A DNA stretch of 59,408 bases from NCBI RefSeq assembly GCF_900116405.1, contig NZ_FPAQ01000002.1, positions 141,001 to 200,408 on the forward strand. Reading direction: 5' to 3'. The position numbers and the translations under genes were made by a program. Positions 36,660 to 45,306 of this stretch are shown piece after piece (position 1 is the stretch's first letter; each line of letters begins with the position of its first letter). Below the pieces are notes generated by a model. That model searched no databases. It was not told the origin of the DNA and saw only the letters and a list, made by a program, of their open reading frames with translations. Source of the DNA: Halomonas saccharevitans. Lineage in GTDB: Bacteria > Pseudomonadota > Gammaproteobacteria > Pseudomonadales > Halomonadaceae.

Positions 36660-36823
36660 GAGCTCACGAGCGCCTCCTGATCGAGACCGCGCTCAAGCAC
36701 GGCGGCGGGCGCTCCCCACACGATCGGCGAGGCCGCGGAACTACTGGGCTGGGGGCGCAATGCCCTCTTTCTTGAAGGGCCGGCAAGCTCAATATCTTGC
36801 TGCTGGTGCCGGCGGAGGATTAA
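36660..36823 (+). pseudogene. Degenerate copy of the glnG 3' end
   Basis: The segment after glnG repeats its last ~45 codons in damaged form: ERLLIETALKHGGGR, then a frame disruption, GEAAELLGWGRNAL, a second disruption, and KLNILLLVPAED before TAA at 36821-36823. In intact NtrC the same order reads ERILIETALKHTGGRKGEAAELLGWGRNTLTRKLKTLLPALAEGE. It is either a tandem partial duplication or the last relic of a second ntrC-like gene. The remainder of the 311-bp gap holds only the terminator. Confidence 0.85.
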
Positions 36824-36885
36824 GGCACGAAGCCGCCGATGCTGGCGGAGGACGTGCGGCTAGGAGCGAGAGAACAGCCTGCATC

Positions 36886-36919
36886 AAAAAGGGGCGCCGG
36901 CATGCCGGCGCCCCTTTTG
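36886..36919. terminator. Bidirectional terminator, glnG / pepP
   Basis: A long stem GGGGCGCCGGC / GCCGGCGCCCC is flanked by AAAAA on the left and TTTT on the right. It serves the convergent glnG and aminopeptidase genes. Confidence 0.93.
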
Positions 36920-36950
36920 TCGAGCCTCGCCCCGCGGGAGCGGTGCGCGA

Positions 36951-38765
36951 TCAGCCGCGCGCGAGCGGCCGGGTGCGCGCCTCGAGCCAGGCCAGGGCGT
37001 CGCCCTCGAGCCTGGGCGCGAGGCGTTCACGCACTTCGGCGTGGTAGGCGTCGAGCCAGTCGGCCTCGGCGGCCTCGAGCAGTGCGACGTCGATGGGCCG
37101 GGTGTCGATGGGGCACAGCGTCAGCGTCTCGAAGCGCAGGAAGTCGCCAAAGTCGCTCTCCCCGGCGGGGCGGTTGGCGACCAGGTTCTCGATTCGGATG
37201 CCCCACTCGCCCGGGCGATACACGCCCGGCTCGATGGAGGTGATCATGCCCGGCTGCATGGCGGTGTGCGCCGCCGCCGGCGCCGACCAGGCGATCACCT
37301 GGGGCCCCTCGTGCACGTTCAGGAAGTAGCCCACGCCGTGGCCAGTGCCGTGGCCGTAGTCGCGGCCGCTGACCCACAGCGGCGCCCGGGCGATGGCGTC
37401 CAGGTGCGGCGAGGGGATGCCCCGCGGGAAGTGCGCCCGGGACAAGGCGATGGTGCCCTTGAGCACCCGAGTGTAGTCCTCGCGCTGAAGATCGGAGATC
37501 TCGCCCACCGGTACCACCCGGGTGATGTCGGTGGTGCCGCCGTGGTACTGGCCGCCGGAGTCGATCAGCAGCAGGCCGTTGCCCGCGATGGTGGCGTGGG
37601 CCGCCGGGGTGGCGTGGTAGTGCGGCAGGGCGCCGTTGGCGTTGAAGGCGGCGATGGTGGAGAAGCTGCGGCTGACGAAGCCGGGGCGCCGGGCGCGGGC
37701 GGCGGTCAGCTTCTCGTCCACGGTCAGCTCGGTGACCGTCTCGCCGCGCTCGATGGCCGCCTCCAGCCAGGCGAAGAACTCGCACAGCGCGGCGCCGTCT
37801 TCCGCCATGGCCTCGCGCACGTGGGCGAGATCGGCGTCGCTCTTGCGGCTCTTGGCCAGGGTGCTGGGCTGGCTGGCTTCCACCAGGGTCACGCCCGCCG
37901 GCAGCGCCTGGCGAGTGCCCAGGGTCAGTTTGGCCGGGTCGAGCAGCACGCGGGCCTCACCGGGCAGCGCATTGAGGCGAGGCTGCCAGTCGGCGTAGTC
38001 CGCCACCGCGATGCCGTCGGCGGCCAGCGCCGCGGTCAGCTCCTCATTCAGCTTGCCCGGGGCGACGAACAGGGTGGCCGTCTCGGTGCCCACCAGCAGG
38101 TGGGCCAGGAACACCGGGTTGAACGCGACGTCGTCGCCGCGCAGCTGGGTCAGCCAGGCGATGTCGTCCAGGGTCGAGATGGGGTGCCAGTCGGCGCCGT
38201 GCTCGGCCATGGACGCGCGCACCCGGGCCAGGCGCTCGGCGCGGCTCTCGTCGAGGTAGGCCGCCGGATGGGCATAGAGCGGCGCCTCGGGCAGTGCCGG
38301 GCGCTCGGGCCAGACGGCGTCGAGCAGGTCCCGATCGCCGCGCAGGCGGATGCCCTTGGGCGCGAGCGCCTCCTCGAGCCGCCGCGCGTTGGCGAGCGAC
38401 ACCACGTCGGCGTCGAAGCCCAGGGTCGCGCCCTCGTCGAGGCGCTCGGCCAGCCAGCGCATGGGTGCCTCGGCCTGGCCGGGCTGGAGCTTCATCAGCG
38501 CGATGCCGCTGCCCGCCAGCTGCTCCTCGGCCTGCACCCAGTAGCGGCTGTCGACCCAGACGCCGGCGGCGTCCTGGGTGATCACCAGGGTGCCCACCGA
38601 GCCGTCGAAGCCGGAGAGCCAGGCGCGGCCGGCCCAGTGCTCTGGCAGGTACTCGGAGTTGTGGGGGTCGGAAGAGGGCAGCCACCAGGCGTCGATGGCG
38701 TTCTCGCGCATGGCGTCGCGCAGGGCGGCGAGACGGTCCGCGGGGTTCGAGGGGGCGTGGCTCAT
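36951..38765 (-). CDS. Xaa-Pro aminopeptidase, M24 family (three-domain)
   Basis: This dimetal peptidase removes an N-terminal residue in front of proline. The 604-aa product has two creatinase-like N-terminal domains and a C-terminal pita-bread domain with all five ligands visible: Asp and Asp in LLIDSGGQYHGGTTDITR, His in GTGHGVGYFLNVHEGP, Glu in ITSIEPGVY and Glu in GIRIENLV. The length matches the eukaryotic XPNPEP1-like class rather than the 440-aa E. coli PepP. The ATG at 38765 lies one base after the stop of the peptide transporter gene, so imported peptides are likely its substrates. Confidence 0.94.
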   Translation of the reverse strand: MSHAPSNPADRLAALRDAMRENAIDAWWLPSSDPHNSEYLPEHWAGRAWLSGFDGSVGTLVITQDAAGVWVDSRYWVQAEEQLAGSGIALMKLQPGQAEAPMRWLAERLDEGATLGFDADVVSLANARRLEEALAPKGIRLRGDRDLLDAVWPERPALPEAPLYAHPAAYLDESRAERLARVRASMAEHGADWHPISTLDDIAWLTQLRGDDVAFNPVFLAHLLVGTETATLFVAPGKLNEELTAALAADGIAVADYADWQPRLNALPGEARVLLDPAKLTLGTRQALPAGVTLVEASQPSTLAKSRKSDADLAHVREAMAEDGAALCEFFAWLEAAIERGETVTELTVDEKLTAARARRPGFVSRSFSTIAAFNANGALPHYHATPAAHATIAGNGLLLIDSGGQYHGGTTDITRVVPVGEISDLQREDYTRVLKGTIALSRAHFPRGIPSPHLDAIARAPLWVSGRDYGHGTGHGVGYFLNVHEGPQVIAWSAPAAAHTAMQPGMITSIEPGVYRPGEWGIRIENLVANRPAGESDFGDFLRFETLTLCPIDTRPIDVALLEAAEADWLDAYHAEVRERLAPRLEGDALAWLEARTRPLARG

Positions 38766-38766
38766 G

Positions 38767-40347
38767 TCAGGCTCCGGTGGTGGAAGAAGAGGGAGAGGAG
38801 GCAATGGCATCGCGCTGGCTGCCCTTGAGCATGCGGCCGATCAGCGGCGTCAGCAGCGCCAGCACCAGGGCACAGAGTACCAGTGCCACCGCCGAGCGGC
38901 CGAACAGCGCCGGCAGCTCGGCGAGCTTGTCGGCGCTGACGTTGCCGCCGATCAGGCCGGCCACCAGGTTGCCCAGCGCCAGCGAGGTGAACCACAGGCC
39001 CATCAGCTGCCCACGGATGCGCTGCGGTGCCAGGGTGCTCATGGTGGAGAGGCCCACCGGGCTCAGGCACATCTCGCCGAGGGTCAGAAGCAGCAGGCTT
39101 CCGGTGATCCACAGCGGCGAGACCAGGCCGTCGCCGCTGATCACCTGGCGCGCGGCGAGCATCATCAGGCCGAAGCCGGCGGCGGCGAACAGCAGGCCCA
39201 TCACGAACTTGGTGGCGCTACTCGGCTCCAGGCCGCGGCGGCCCAGCAGCGGCCACAGCCAGCCGAACAGCGGGCCGAGCAGGATGATGAAGACGGCGTT
39301 GAGCGACTGGAACCAGACCGTGGGGACCTCCCAGCCGCCGAACAGCGCGCGGTCGGTGTAGTCGTTGGCGAAGAGGTTGTAGGAGGTGGGCTGCTGCTCG
39401 AAGGAGGCCCAGAAGAAGGCCGAGGCGACGATCAGCAGGAAGGCCACCACCACCCGGGCGCGCTCGCGGGCGTCGAGGCCGGCGAAGGCCATCAGGTAGA
39501 CGAAGAAGCCCAGGGCGCAGACGATGATCACGCTGGTCATGGCCTCGGCGATCGCCACCGGCTCCAGCTGGATCATTCCGACGGCCGCGAGGCTCACCAG
39601 GGCGGCGGCGAGGATCGACAGTCCCGAGACCGCCAGGCCCACGCCGCGGCGCCGTACGGCCGGGGCGTCCCAGCTGGAGTCGCGGCCCTGCTGGCGGTCG
39701 GCGCGGCGCATGGCGGGAATCGCCCAGAGGCGGAAGATCAGCAGCGCGGCCAGCATGCCCAGCCCGCCGATGCCGAAGCCCCAGTGCCAGCCGCCGCTCT
39801 CGATCAGCAGCCCGGTCATCAGCGGGGCCAGCAGGGCGCCCAGGTTGATGCCCATGTAGAAGATCGCGAAGCCGCCGTCGCGGCGCGCATCGCCCTCGTC
39901 GTAGAGGCTACCCACCATCACGGTGATGCAGGTCTTGAACAGCCCCGAGCCCAGCACGATCAGCAGCAGGCCGACGAAGAAGGCGGTGGCGCCCCACAGC
40001 GCCGAGAGGGCGATGGCCAGGTGGCCCAGGGCGATCAGGATCGAGCCGTACCAGACGGCGCGGCGCTGGCCGAGCCAGTTGTCGGCCAGCCAGCCGCCGG
40101 GCAGGGCCGAGAGATAGATAGCGCCGGCGTAGATGCCGACGATGGCCGCGGCGTCCTCGCGGCTGAAGCCCAGGCCGCCCTCGGCGAGGCCGGCGGCCAT
40201 GAACAGCACCAGCAGCGGGCGAATGCCGTAGTAGGAGAAGCGCTCCCACATCTCGGTGAAGAACAGCGACCCCAGCGGGCGGGGGTGGCCGAAGAAGCCG
40301 TGATCCCGTCGGGACGTCGCGTCGGGGGCATCGGAGGTTGAGGACAT
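38767..40347 (-). CDS. POT/PTR-family proton:oligopeptide symporter
   Basis: This is a 526-aa inner-membrane transporter of the major facilitator superfamily, importing di- and tripeptides with protons. Signatures are EMWERFSYYGIRPLLVLFM in helix 1 (the ExxER proton-coupling motif), GGWLADNWLGQRR in the helix 2-3 loop, FYMGINLGALLAPL in helix 5 and the FxxFYxxxN-like region later. About fourteen helices can be counted. It is co-transcribed with the proline aminopeptidase downstream. The ribosome site is weak (AAGGCAG). Confidence 0.94.
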   Translation of the reverse strand: MSSTSDAPDATSRRDHGFFGHPRPLGSLFFTEMWERFSYYGIRPLLVLFMAAGLAEGGLGFSREDAAAIVGIYAGAIYLSALPGGWLADNWLGQRRAVWYGSILIALGHLAIALSALWGATAFFVGLLLIVLGSGLFKTCITVMVGSLYDEGDARRDGGFAIFYMGINLGALLAPLMTGLLIESGGWHWGFGIGGLGMLAALLIFRLWAIPAMRRADRQQGRDSSWDAPAVRRRGVGLAVSGLSILAAALVSLAAVGMIQLEPVAIAEAMTSVIIVCALGFFVYLMAFAGLDARERARVVVAFLLIVASAFFWASFEQQPTSYNLFANDYTDRALFGGWEVPTVWFQSLNAVFIILLGPLFGWLWPLLGRRGLEPSSATKFVMGLLFAAAGFGLMMLAARQVISGDGLVSPLWITGSLLLLTLGEMCLSPVGLSTMSTLAPQRIRGQLMGLWFTSLALGNLVAGLIGGNVSADKLAELPALFGRSAVALVLCALVLALLTPLIGRMLKGSQRDAIASSPSSSTTGA

Positions 40348-40605
40348 GGATCGTCTGCCTTGTGAGGTGTTGGTGGCGTCACGGACCGTGCCGAGTCGTG
40401 TGATGTCAGGCGACCCTGTGGCCTGACTCGCTTTTATCTGGTGTTTTTACTGAAAGGCACGGCGTATGCAGGCGATTCTATGGAAATTTGTTAGTCGGCG
40501 AAACGATATGGCGATCGAGCGTCGCTATCCTGCAAGCCCGCGGCGCGGCGATGGCAATCTCGCGCATCCCGGTGCCAGAATGGAACCTCCAAGGAGAGAT
40601 TGCCC

Positions 40606-41955
40606 ATGACGCAGATGAGCTGGGAGCGGCTGCTCGATCCGGGGCGGCTGCACGACCGTCGCGGCGCGCGCCCCGGGAACGGGCGCGGCGAGATCGGCCG
40701 CAGCCCCTTCCACAAGGATCACGACCGGATCGTCTTCGCCGGCTCCTTCCGCCGCCTGGGGCGCAAGACTCAAGTGCACCCGCTGACCGATAACGACCAT
40801 ATCCACACCCGCCTGACGCATTCGCTGGAGGTGGGCTGCGTGGGGCGCTCGCTCGGCATGATCGTCGGTGAGCGCCTCAGTGAGCGCCTGCCGGCCTGGA
40901 TCACCCCGGCCGATCTGGGGGTGATCGTCCAGGCGGCGTGCCTCGGGCACGACATCGGCAACCCGCCCTTCGGCCACGCCGGCGAGTACGCCATCCGCGA
41001 CTGGTTCGCCCGCGCCGAGGTCGATGGCAGCGGGCTGCTCGACGGGCTGTCGGCGCGCGAGCGCGAGGACCTGCTCACCTACGAGGGCAACGCCCAGGGC
41101 TTTCGCATCGTCACCCAGATCGAGTACAACCAGTTCCGCGGCGGCATGCGCCTGACCACCGCGACGCTGGGTACCCTGCTCAAGTATCCCTGGACCGTCG
41201 AGCACGGCGGGGCGGCCGGCAAGTTCGGCTGCTACCAGAGCGAACGCGCACTGCTCGAGGAGGTGGCCGACCGGCTCGGCCTGCTGCCCCGCGGCCAGGA
41301 TCGCTGGTGTCGCCACCCGCTGGCCTGGCTGGTCGAGGCGGCCGACGACATCTGCTACGCGCTGCTCGACCTCGAGGACGGCCTGGAGATGGGCATCCTC
41401 GGCTTCGACGAGGTGGCCGAGATCCTCACCCAGATCGCCGGCGGCGTGCCGCCGGACTACGCCGAGATGCAGCAGAGCGGCGTCTCCCAGCGCCGGCGCA
41501 TCGCCGCCCTGCGCGGGGCCGCCATGGAGCGCGCGGTGAGCGACGTCGGCGCGGTCTTCGTGCAGCACGAGACGGAGCTTCTGGGCGGGCGCCTCCAGGA
41601 CGATCTTCTGGAGCTCTGCCATCCGGACCTCGGCTGGGGGGTAAAGGCGGCCAAGCAGCTGGCCCGCAAGCGGATCTTCCAGAACGAGCGCAAGGCCAAG
41701 CTGGAGATCGGCGCCTACACCACCCTAGGCATCCTGCTGGAGGCCTTTATCGGCGCCGCCCACGAGCTGCACTACCAGGGCCGCTCCACCTTCAAGCACC
41801 AGCGGGTGCTGGCGCTGATCGGTGAGAACACCCCGCGCTCCTCCTGGAGCCTGTATGACAGCTACCGGCGCATGCTCGACTTCATCGGCGGCATGACCGA
41901 CCACTACGCGGTGGACCTGGCCCAGGAGATGGGCGGCCGGCTGAGGGGGGACTGA
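40606..41955 (+). CDS. dgt: dGTP triphosphohydrolase
   Basis: This HD-superfamily enzyme hydrolyses dGTP to deoxyguanosine and triphosphate, influencing nucleotide pools and phage resistance. The 449-aa product shows FRRLGRKTQVHP, HTRLTHSLEV (first metal His) and CLGHDIGNPPFGHAGE (HD pair), then EGNAQGFRI and WLVEAADDICYALLDLEDG. The ATG at 40606 follows AAGGAGAGA; an in-frame TTG at 40600 is less likely. It is followed after two bases by the RNase T2-like gene, so the two are co-transcribed, an unexplained but plausible nucleotide-scavenging pair. Confidence 0.93.
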   Translation: MTQMSWERLLDPGRLHDRRGARPGNGRGEIGRSPFHKDHDRIVFAGSFRRLGRKTQVHPLTDNDHIHTRLTHSLEVGCVGRSLGMIVGERLSERLPAWITPADLGVIVQAACLGHDIGNPPFGHAGEYAIRDWFARAEVDGSGLLDGLSAREREDLLTYEGNAQGFRIVTQIEYNQFRGGMRLTTATLGTLLKYPWTVEHGGAAGKFGCYQSERALLEEVADRLGLLPRGQDRWCRHPLAWLVEAADDICYALLDLEDGLEMGILGFDEVAEILTQIAGGVPPDYAEMQQSGVSQRRRIAALRGAAMERAVSDVGAVFVQHETELLGGRLQDDLLELCHPDLGWGVKAAKQLARKRIFQNERKAKLEIGAYTTLGILLEAFIGAAHELHYQGRSTFKHQRVLALIGENTPRSSWSLYDSYRRMLDFIGGMTDHYAVDLAQEMGGRLRGD

Positions 41956-41957
41956 GC

Positions 41958-42776
41958 ATGGGAGGCTGGCGTCATCTAGGGAGGGGGCTGGCGCTGGCAC
42001 TGCTGGTCGGCGTCGCGGCGGTGTCCGGCGCTCATGCGTCGGGCGCACCGGCCTCGGTTGAAGAGCAAAACGCCGCGCTCACAGGGCTTTCGGCCGAGGG
42101 CTTCGAGCACTACACCCTGGCGCTGACCTGGCACCCCGGCTTCTGCGCGAGCCGCTCACGTCCGCCGCGGGAGTGTCGCGAGCCGGCCCTTGCCGAGGGC
42201 GCCGATCGCGGCTTCGTGCTGCACGGCCTGTGGCCCTCGCTGCCCGAGCGCTTCGCCGAGCGGGGCGTCGATCGGCGCCGCTGGTGGCGCGACGGCTGCT
42301 TTCTCGAGACGCCCCGCGCCGATGGCGGCTTCTGTCGCGCCCATCCGCCGCTGGACCTGCCGGCGGGGCTTTCACGGCGCCTCGAGGCGGCGATGCCGGG
42401 GCGCGCCAGCTGCCTGGATCGCTACCAGTACGCCAAGCATGCCGCCTGCCTGGCGCTGCCCGAGGCCGCCTACTTCGCGGCCTCGGTGGCCCTGGTCGAG
42501 GCGGTCAACGAGAGCGCCTTCGGCGCCTTCGTGACGCTGAACCAGGGCGGTGAGGTGGCGCGCAACGCGCTGATCGATGCCTTCGAGGCGGCCTTCGGTG
42601 AGGGCACCGGGCGGACGCTGAAGCTCTCCTGCGCCGGACGGGGCAACCGGCTGCTCACCGAGGTGCGGATCGGCATCGCGGCCGACCGGCTGGCGAGCTT
42701 CCCGGCGGCCGAGAGCCTGGTGCGCCAGCCGCGCGGCCGCTGCGCGACGCGGGTGCGCATCGCCCGGTTCGAGTGA
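41958..42776 (+). CDS. Secreted RNase T2-family protein
   Basis: The 272-aa precursor has a signal peptide (to about residue 27, GAHA) and an RNase T2 domain that cleaves RNA to 2',3'-cyclic nucleotides in the periplasm. The first conserved box is LALTWHPGFC followed by FVLHGLWPS (catalytic His). The second box reads YQYAKHAAC where most members have HEWxKHGTC, so the Lys-His pair is kept but the first His and the Glu are replaced by Tyr and Gln. The enzyme may have altered activity. It starts two bases after dgt. Confidence 0.88.
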   Translation: MGGWRHLGRGLALALLVGVAAVSGAHASGAPASVEEQNAALTGLSAEGFEHYTLALTWHPGFCASRSRPPRECREPALAEGADRGFVLHGLWPSLPERFAERGVDRRRWWRDGCFLETPRADGGFCRAHPPLDLPAGLSRRLEAAMPGRASCLDRYQYAKHAACLALPEAAYFAASVALVEAVNESAFGAFVTLNQGGEVARNALIDAFEAAFGEGTGRTLKLSCAGRGNRLLTEVRIGIAADRLASFPAAESLVRQPRGRCATRVRIARFE

Positions 42777-42816
42777 ACGGGCGACCGGCGATGGATCGAT
42801 GGCTCGTCTGGGGCTA

Positions 42817-43716
42817 TCAGGCCGCGGGAGGCGGGCTCGCCAGGCTGGTGCGCTGACGCAGGGCGACGATGGCAGCGTCGTGCAGGGCGGTGTCGATCTC
42901 GCCCTGCGAGCTCTCGCTGAGGCGCCGCGCCAGATCCTCGCCGTTGACCACCAGCAGATCATCCGTCGCGCCCGCCTCCTCGACCCGCCAGCCGGGCAGG
43001 GCCAGCACCCCCTTGACCGGCACCGCCTCGCCCACCTGGCGCTCCAGCCAGGTCGCCAGCCAGCGCGCGGCCTCGCGCGTCCTGTGCATCGGCGCCCGCT
43101 CGCTCCAGCCGGGGAAACGCAGCCGCGTCGCCTCGACGACGACGCGGTTGTCCTCCTGGCCGCCGGGTGAGAGGGCCGGCGGGCGGGCGCGAGTCTCGAC
43201 CACGAAGATGCCGTGGGGGGTGACCGCCACGTGATCGAGGGACCGGCCGTCGCCCGGCACGTCGTGGAACACGAAGTAGGGATGGCCCTCGGGGCGGATC
43301 AGCCGCTCGAGCTCCTGACCCACGGCGAGCTCGCAGGCCAGCCCCAGCTTGAGTCGGCGGATGCGCTGGAAATCGCGGATCAGCAGCAAGCAGAACACCA
43401 GCACCAGCACGGTGCTCAAGGCGCCGTAGAGCGCCCACTCGATCCAGTTCTGCTGGTCGGCGAAGAGCATGCGGCCCATGCCGTAGACCAGCGGAGCCAG
43501 GATGACGATGGGGCCCAGGGCGCCGTCGAGGAACAGACCGGCAAAGGCGCGATCGAGGCGGTCGCGCAGGCTCTGGCCGGGCTCCTTCAGCGGATGGGCG
43601 TCGAAGGGCGAGTGCACTCGGGCATCGTGCAGGTTGCGCAGCGCCAGCACGATGACGGCGGTGGCCGCCAGCGGAAACAGGAAGATAAGCGGCAGCAGGT
43701 ATTCCAGCCAGGCCAT
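42817..43716 (-). CDS. Membrane-anchored NERD-domain protein
   Basis: The 299-aa product has one transmembrane segment near residues 5-25 and a hydrophobic pair near 65-112. A C-terminal NERD (nuclease-related) domain follows: ACELAVGQELERLI, PYFVFHDVPGDGRSLDHVAVTPHGIFVVETRARP. The Asp, Glu and x positions of the PD-(D/E)xK-like core are present, but the last Lys is Arg (ETRARP). NERD proteins are suspected nucleases of unknown role. It is divergent from the sirtuin gene. Confidence 0.85.
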   Translation of the reverse strand: MAWLEYLLPLIFLFPLAATAVIVLALRNLHDARVHSPFDAHPLKEPGQSLRDRLDRAFAGLFLDGALGPIVILAPLVYGMGRMLFADQQNWIEWALYGALSTVLVLVFCLLLIRDFQRIRRLKLGLACELAVGQELERLIRPEGHPYFVFHDVPGDGRSLDHVAVTPHGIFVVETRARPPALSPGGQEDNRVVVEATRLRFPGWSERAPMHRTREAARWLATWLERQVGEAVPVKGVLALPGWRVEEAGATDDLLVVNGEDLARRLSESSQGEIDTALHDAAIVALRQRTSLASPPPAA

Positions 43717-43830
43717 CGGGTGTCCTTGCCCTGAGGGAGAAGCTCCATTCTAGACAACCTGCCCCCCGGGGGGCCATGCTCACTTCGGCGTGGTCGGCGA
43801 GGCACGGGACGTGGGCGCGAGGAGGCAGAC

Positions 43831-44742
43831 GTGAAACATCGCAGCGAGAGACAAGGCAGCGTGAGACAGAGCAGCGTGGCAGGCAGCGACCATGACCTCG
43901 AGGCCCTGGCGGCCTTCGTTCGCCGGCATCCGCGGCTGGCCGTGCTCACGGGCGCCGGCATCAGCACGGCCAGCGGCATTCCCGACTACCGCGACGATCA
44001 CGGCGACTGGAAGCGTCCCCCGCCGATGCAGCACCAGGCGTTCATGGGCAGTCACGCGGCCCGCCAGCGCTACTGGGCGCGGGCGCTGATCGGCTTTCGC
44101 GCCCTGCAGGAGGCAACCCCCAACGTGGCCCACGCGGCGCTGGCCCGGCTCGAGGCGCTGGGCCACGTGAACGGCGTGATCACCCAGAACGTCGACGGCC
44201 TGCACCAGCGGGCCGGCTCGCGGCGGGTGATCGACCTGCACGGCCGGGCCGATCGGGTACGCTGCATGGGCTGCGGCGCCCAACGCATGCGCCACGACCT
44301 GCACGCCGAACTGGCCGAGCGCAATCCCCACTGGCGGGAGGTCGGCGCCCGGGCGGGGCCCGATGGCGACGCCGACCTCGAGGCAGACTTCACCGATTTC
44401 CGGGTGCCCGGCTGCACGCGCTGCGGCGACGGCATCTACAAGCCCGACGTGGTGTTCTTCGGCGACAGCGTGCCGCGCGACACCGTGGAGGCCGCCTTCA
44501 CCCTGCTCGGCGAGAGCGATGCCCTGCTGGTGGTGGGCTCGTCGCTGATGGTCTTCTCCGGGTTCCGCTTCGCTCGGGCCGCGGCCAAGGAGGGGCGGCC
44601 CATCGCCTGCCTCAACCTGGGCCGTACCCGCGCCGACGACCTCTATGCCCTGAAGGTGGCCGCCTCCGCCGACGCCCTGGTGGGCCTGTGCGAGGCGCTG
44701 GACTCAGCCCCCGGGGCCTCGTTCAGCCGCCGGCCAGCTTGA
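43831..44742 (+). CDS. NAD-dependent protein deacylase, SIR2 family
   Basis: Sirtuins remove acetyl or longer acyl groups from lysines while consuming NAD. The 303-aa product has the NAD-binding [18 protein letters not shown], catalytic His in [13 protein letters not shown] and IDLHG, a four-Cys zinc site (CMGC and CTRC), [12 protein letters not shown] and VVGSSLMV. It resembles class II (SIRT4-like) bacterial enzymes ([14 protein letters not shown]). It starts with GTG at 43831 after AGGAGG. Its 3' end overlaps the convergent yciH gene by 20 bp. Confidence 0.92.
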   Translation: MKHRSERQGSVRQSSVAGSDHDLEALAAFVRRHPRLAVLTGAGISTASGIPDYRDDHGDWKRPPPMQHQAFMGSHAARQRYWARALIGFRALQEATPNVAHAALARLEALGHVNGVITQNVDGLHQRAGSRRVIDLHGRADRVRCMGCGAQRMRHDLHAELAERNPHWREVGARAGPDGDADLEADFTDFRVPGCTRCGDGIYKPDVVFFGDSVPRDTVEAAFTLLGESDALLVVGSSLMVFSGFRFARAAAKEGRPIACLNLGRTRADDLYALKVAASADALVGLCEALDSAPGASFSRRPA

Positions 44743-45097
44743 CCCGGTAGCCGCGCTGCTCGAGCTCGGCCTTGAGCACCTCGCGCTGGTCGCCCTGGAT
44801 CTCGATGATCCCCTCCTTGACGGCACCGCCCGTGCCGCAGCGTTTCTTGAGCGCTTTGGCCAGGGTCTTGAGCTCGTCGGCCGGTAGCGGGATGCCCTCC
44901 AGGGTGGTCACGCCCTTGCCCTTGCGGCCGCTGGTCTCGCGACGAATGCGCACCGTGCCGTCGAGCTCGGCCAGGCGCCGCTGTTCGGCCTGCTCGGCAC
45001 AGGCGCACTCGGCCAGGGGGCGGCGGCACTCCGGGCAGGTATCGCCGTGTTCGGTGGAATAGACCAGCCCACCGAGCTGCTCCTTAAGGGATGCCAT
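44723..45097 (-). CDS. yciH: SUI1/eIF1-family protein YciH
   Basis: The 124-aa product has an N-terminal zinc-ribbon-like part (CPECRRPLAECAC) and an SUI1 domain ([62 protein letters not shown]). YciH resembles eukaryotic initiation factor 1 and is thought to influence start-codon choice or stress translation. GAGGAGG precedes the ATG. It is convergent with the sirtuin gene. Confidence 0.94.
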   Translation of the reverse strand: MASLKEQLGGLVYSTEHGDTCPECRRPLAECACAEQAEQRRLAELDGTVRIRRETSGRKGKGVTTLEGIPLPADELKTLAKALKKRCGTGGAVKEGIIEIQGDQREVLKAELEQRGYRVKLAGG

Positions 45098-45166
45098 GGG
45101 GCCTCCTCGCGATTGCGTGTGTCGCTGCGATGATAGCCATCCCGGCGGCGGGCTGCATCCGCCAGA

Positions 45167-45282
45167 CTATCCACAGCCCATGCAAGACATGCCATGCACA
45201 GCAGGCTGTGGATAGCAGATTGTGGATAAAGGGTAGTGGATGGCAGGCGTGATCAGGGGGGGTGGACAGGCGGTGTGGACAG
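45167..45282. promoter_or_regulatory. Cluster of DnaA-box-like 9-mers
   Basis: Between yciH and the HAD gene there are CTATCCACA (45167-45175), TGTGGATAG (45207-45215), a perfect TGTGGATAA (45221-45229) and the weaker TGTGGACAG (45274-45282). The first two lie within a perfect 12-bp inverted repeat (CTATCCACAGCC / GGCTGTGGATAG). The arrangement suggests a DnaA-binding locus. It is too small and GC-rich to look like an origin. Confidence 0.6.
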
Positions 45283-45306
45283 GCATGGTGACCAGAGGCA
45301 CGGCGC

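Noticed and set aside
45167..45282. Chromosomal replication origin
   Set aside because: There is no AT-rich unwinding region and no dnaA, dnaN or gidA gene nearby; only the DnaA-box cluster remains supported.
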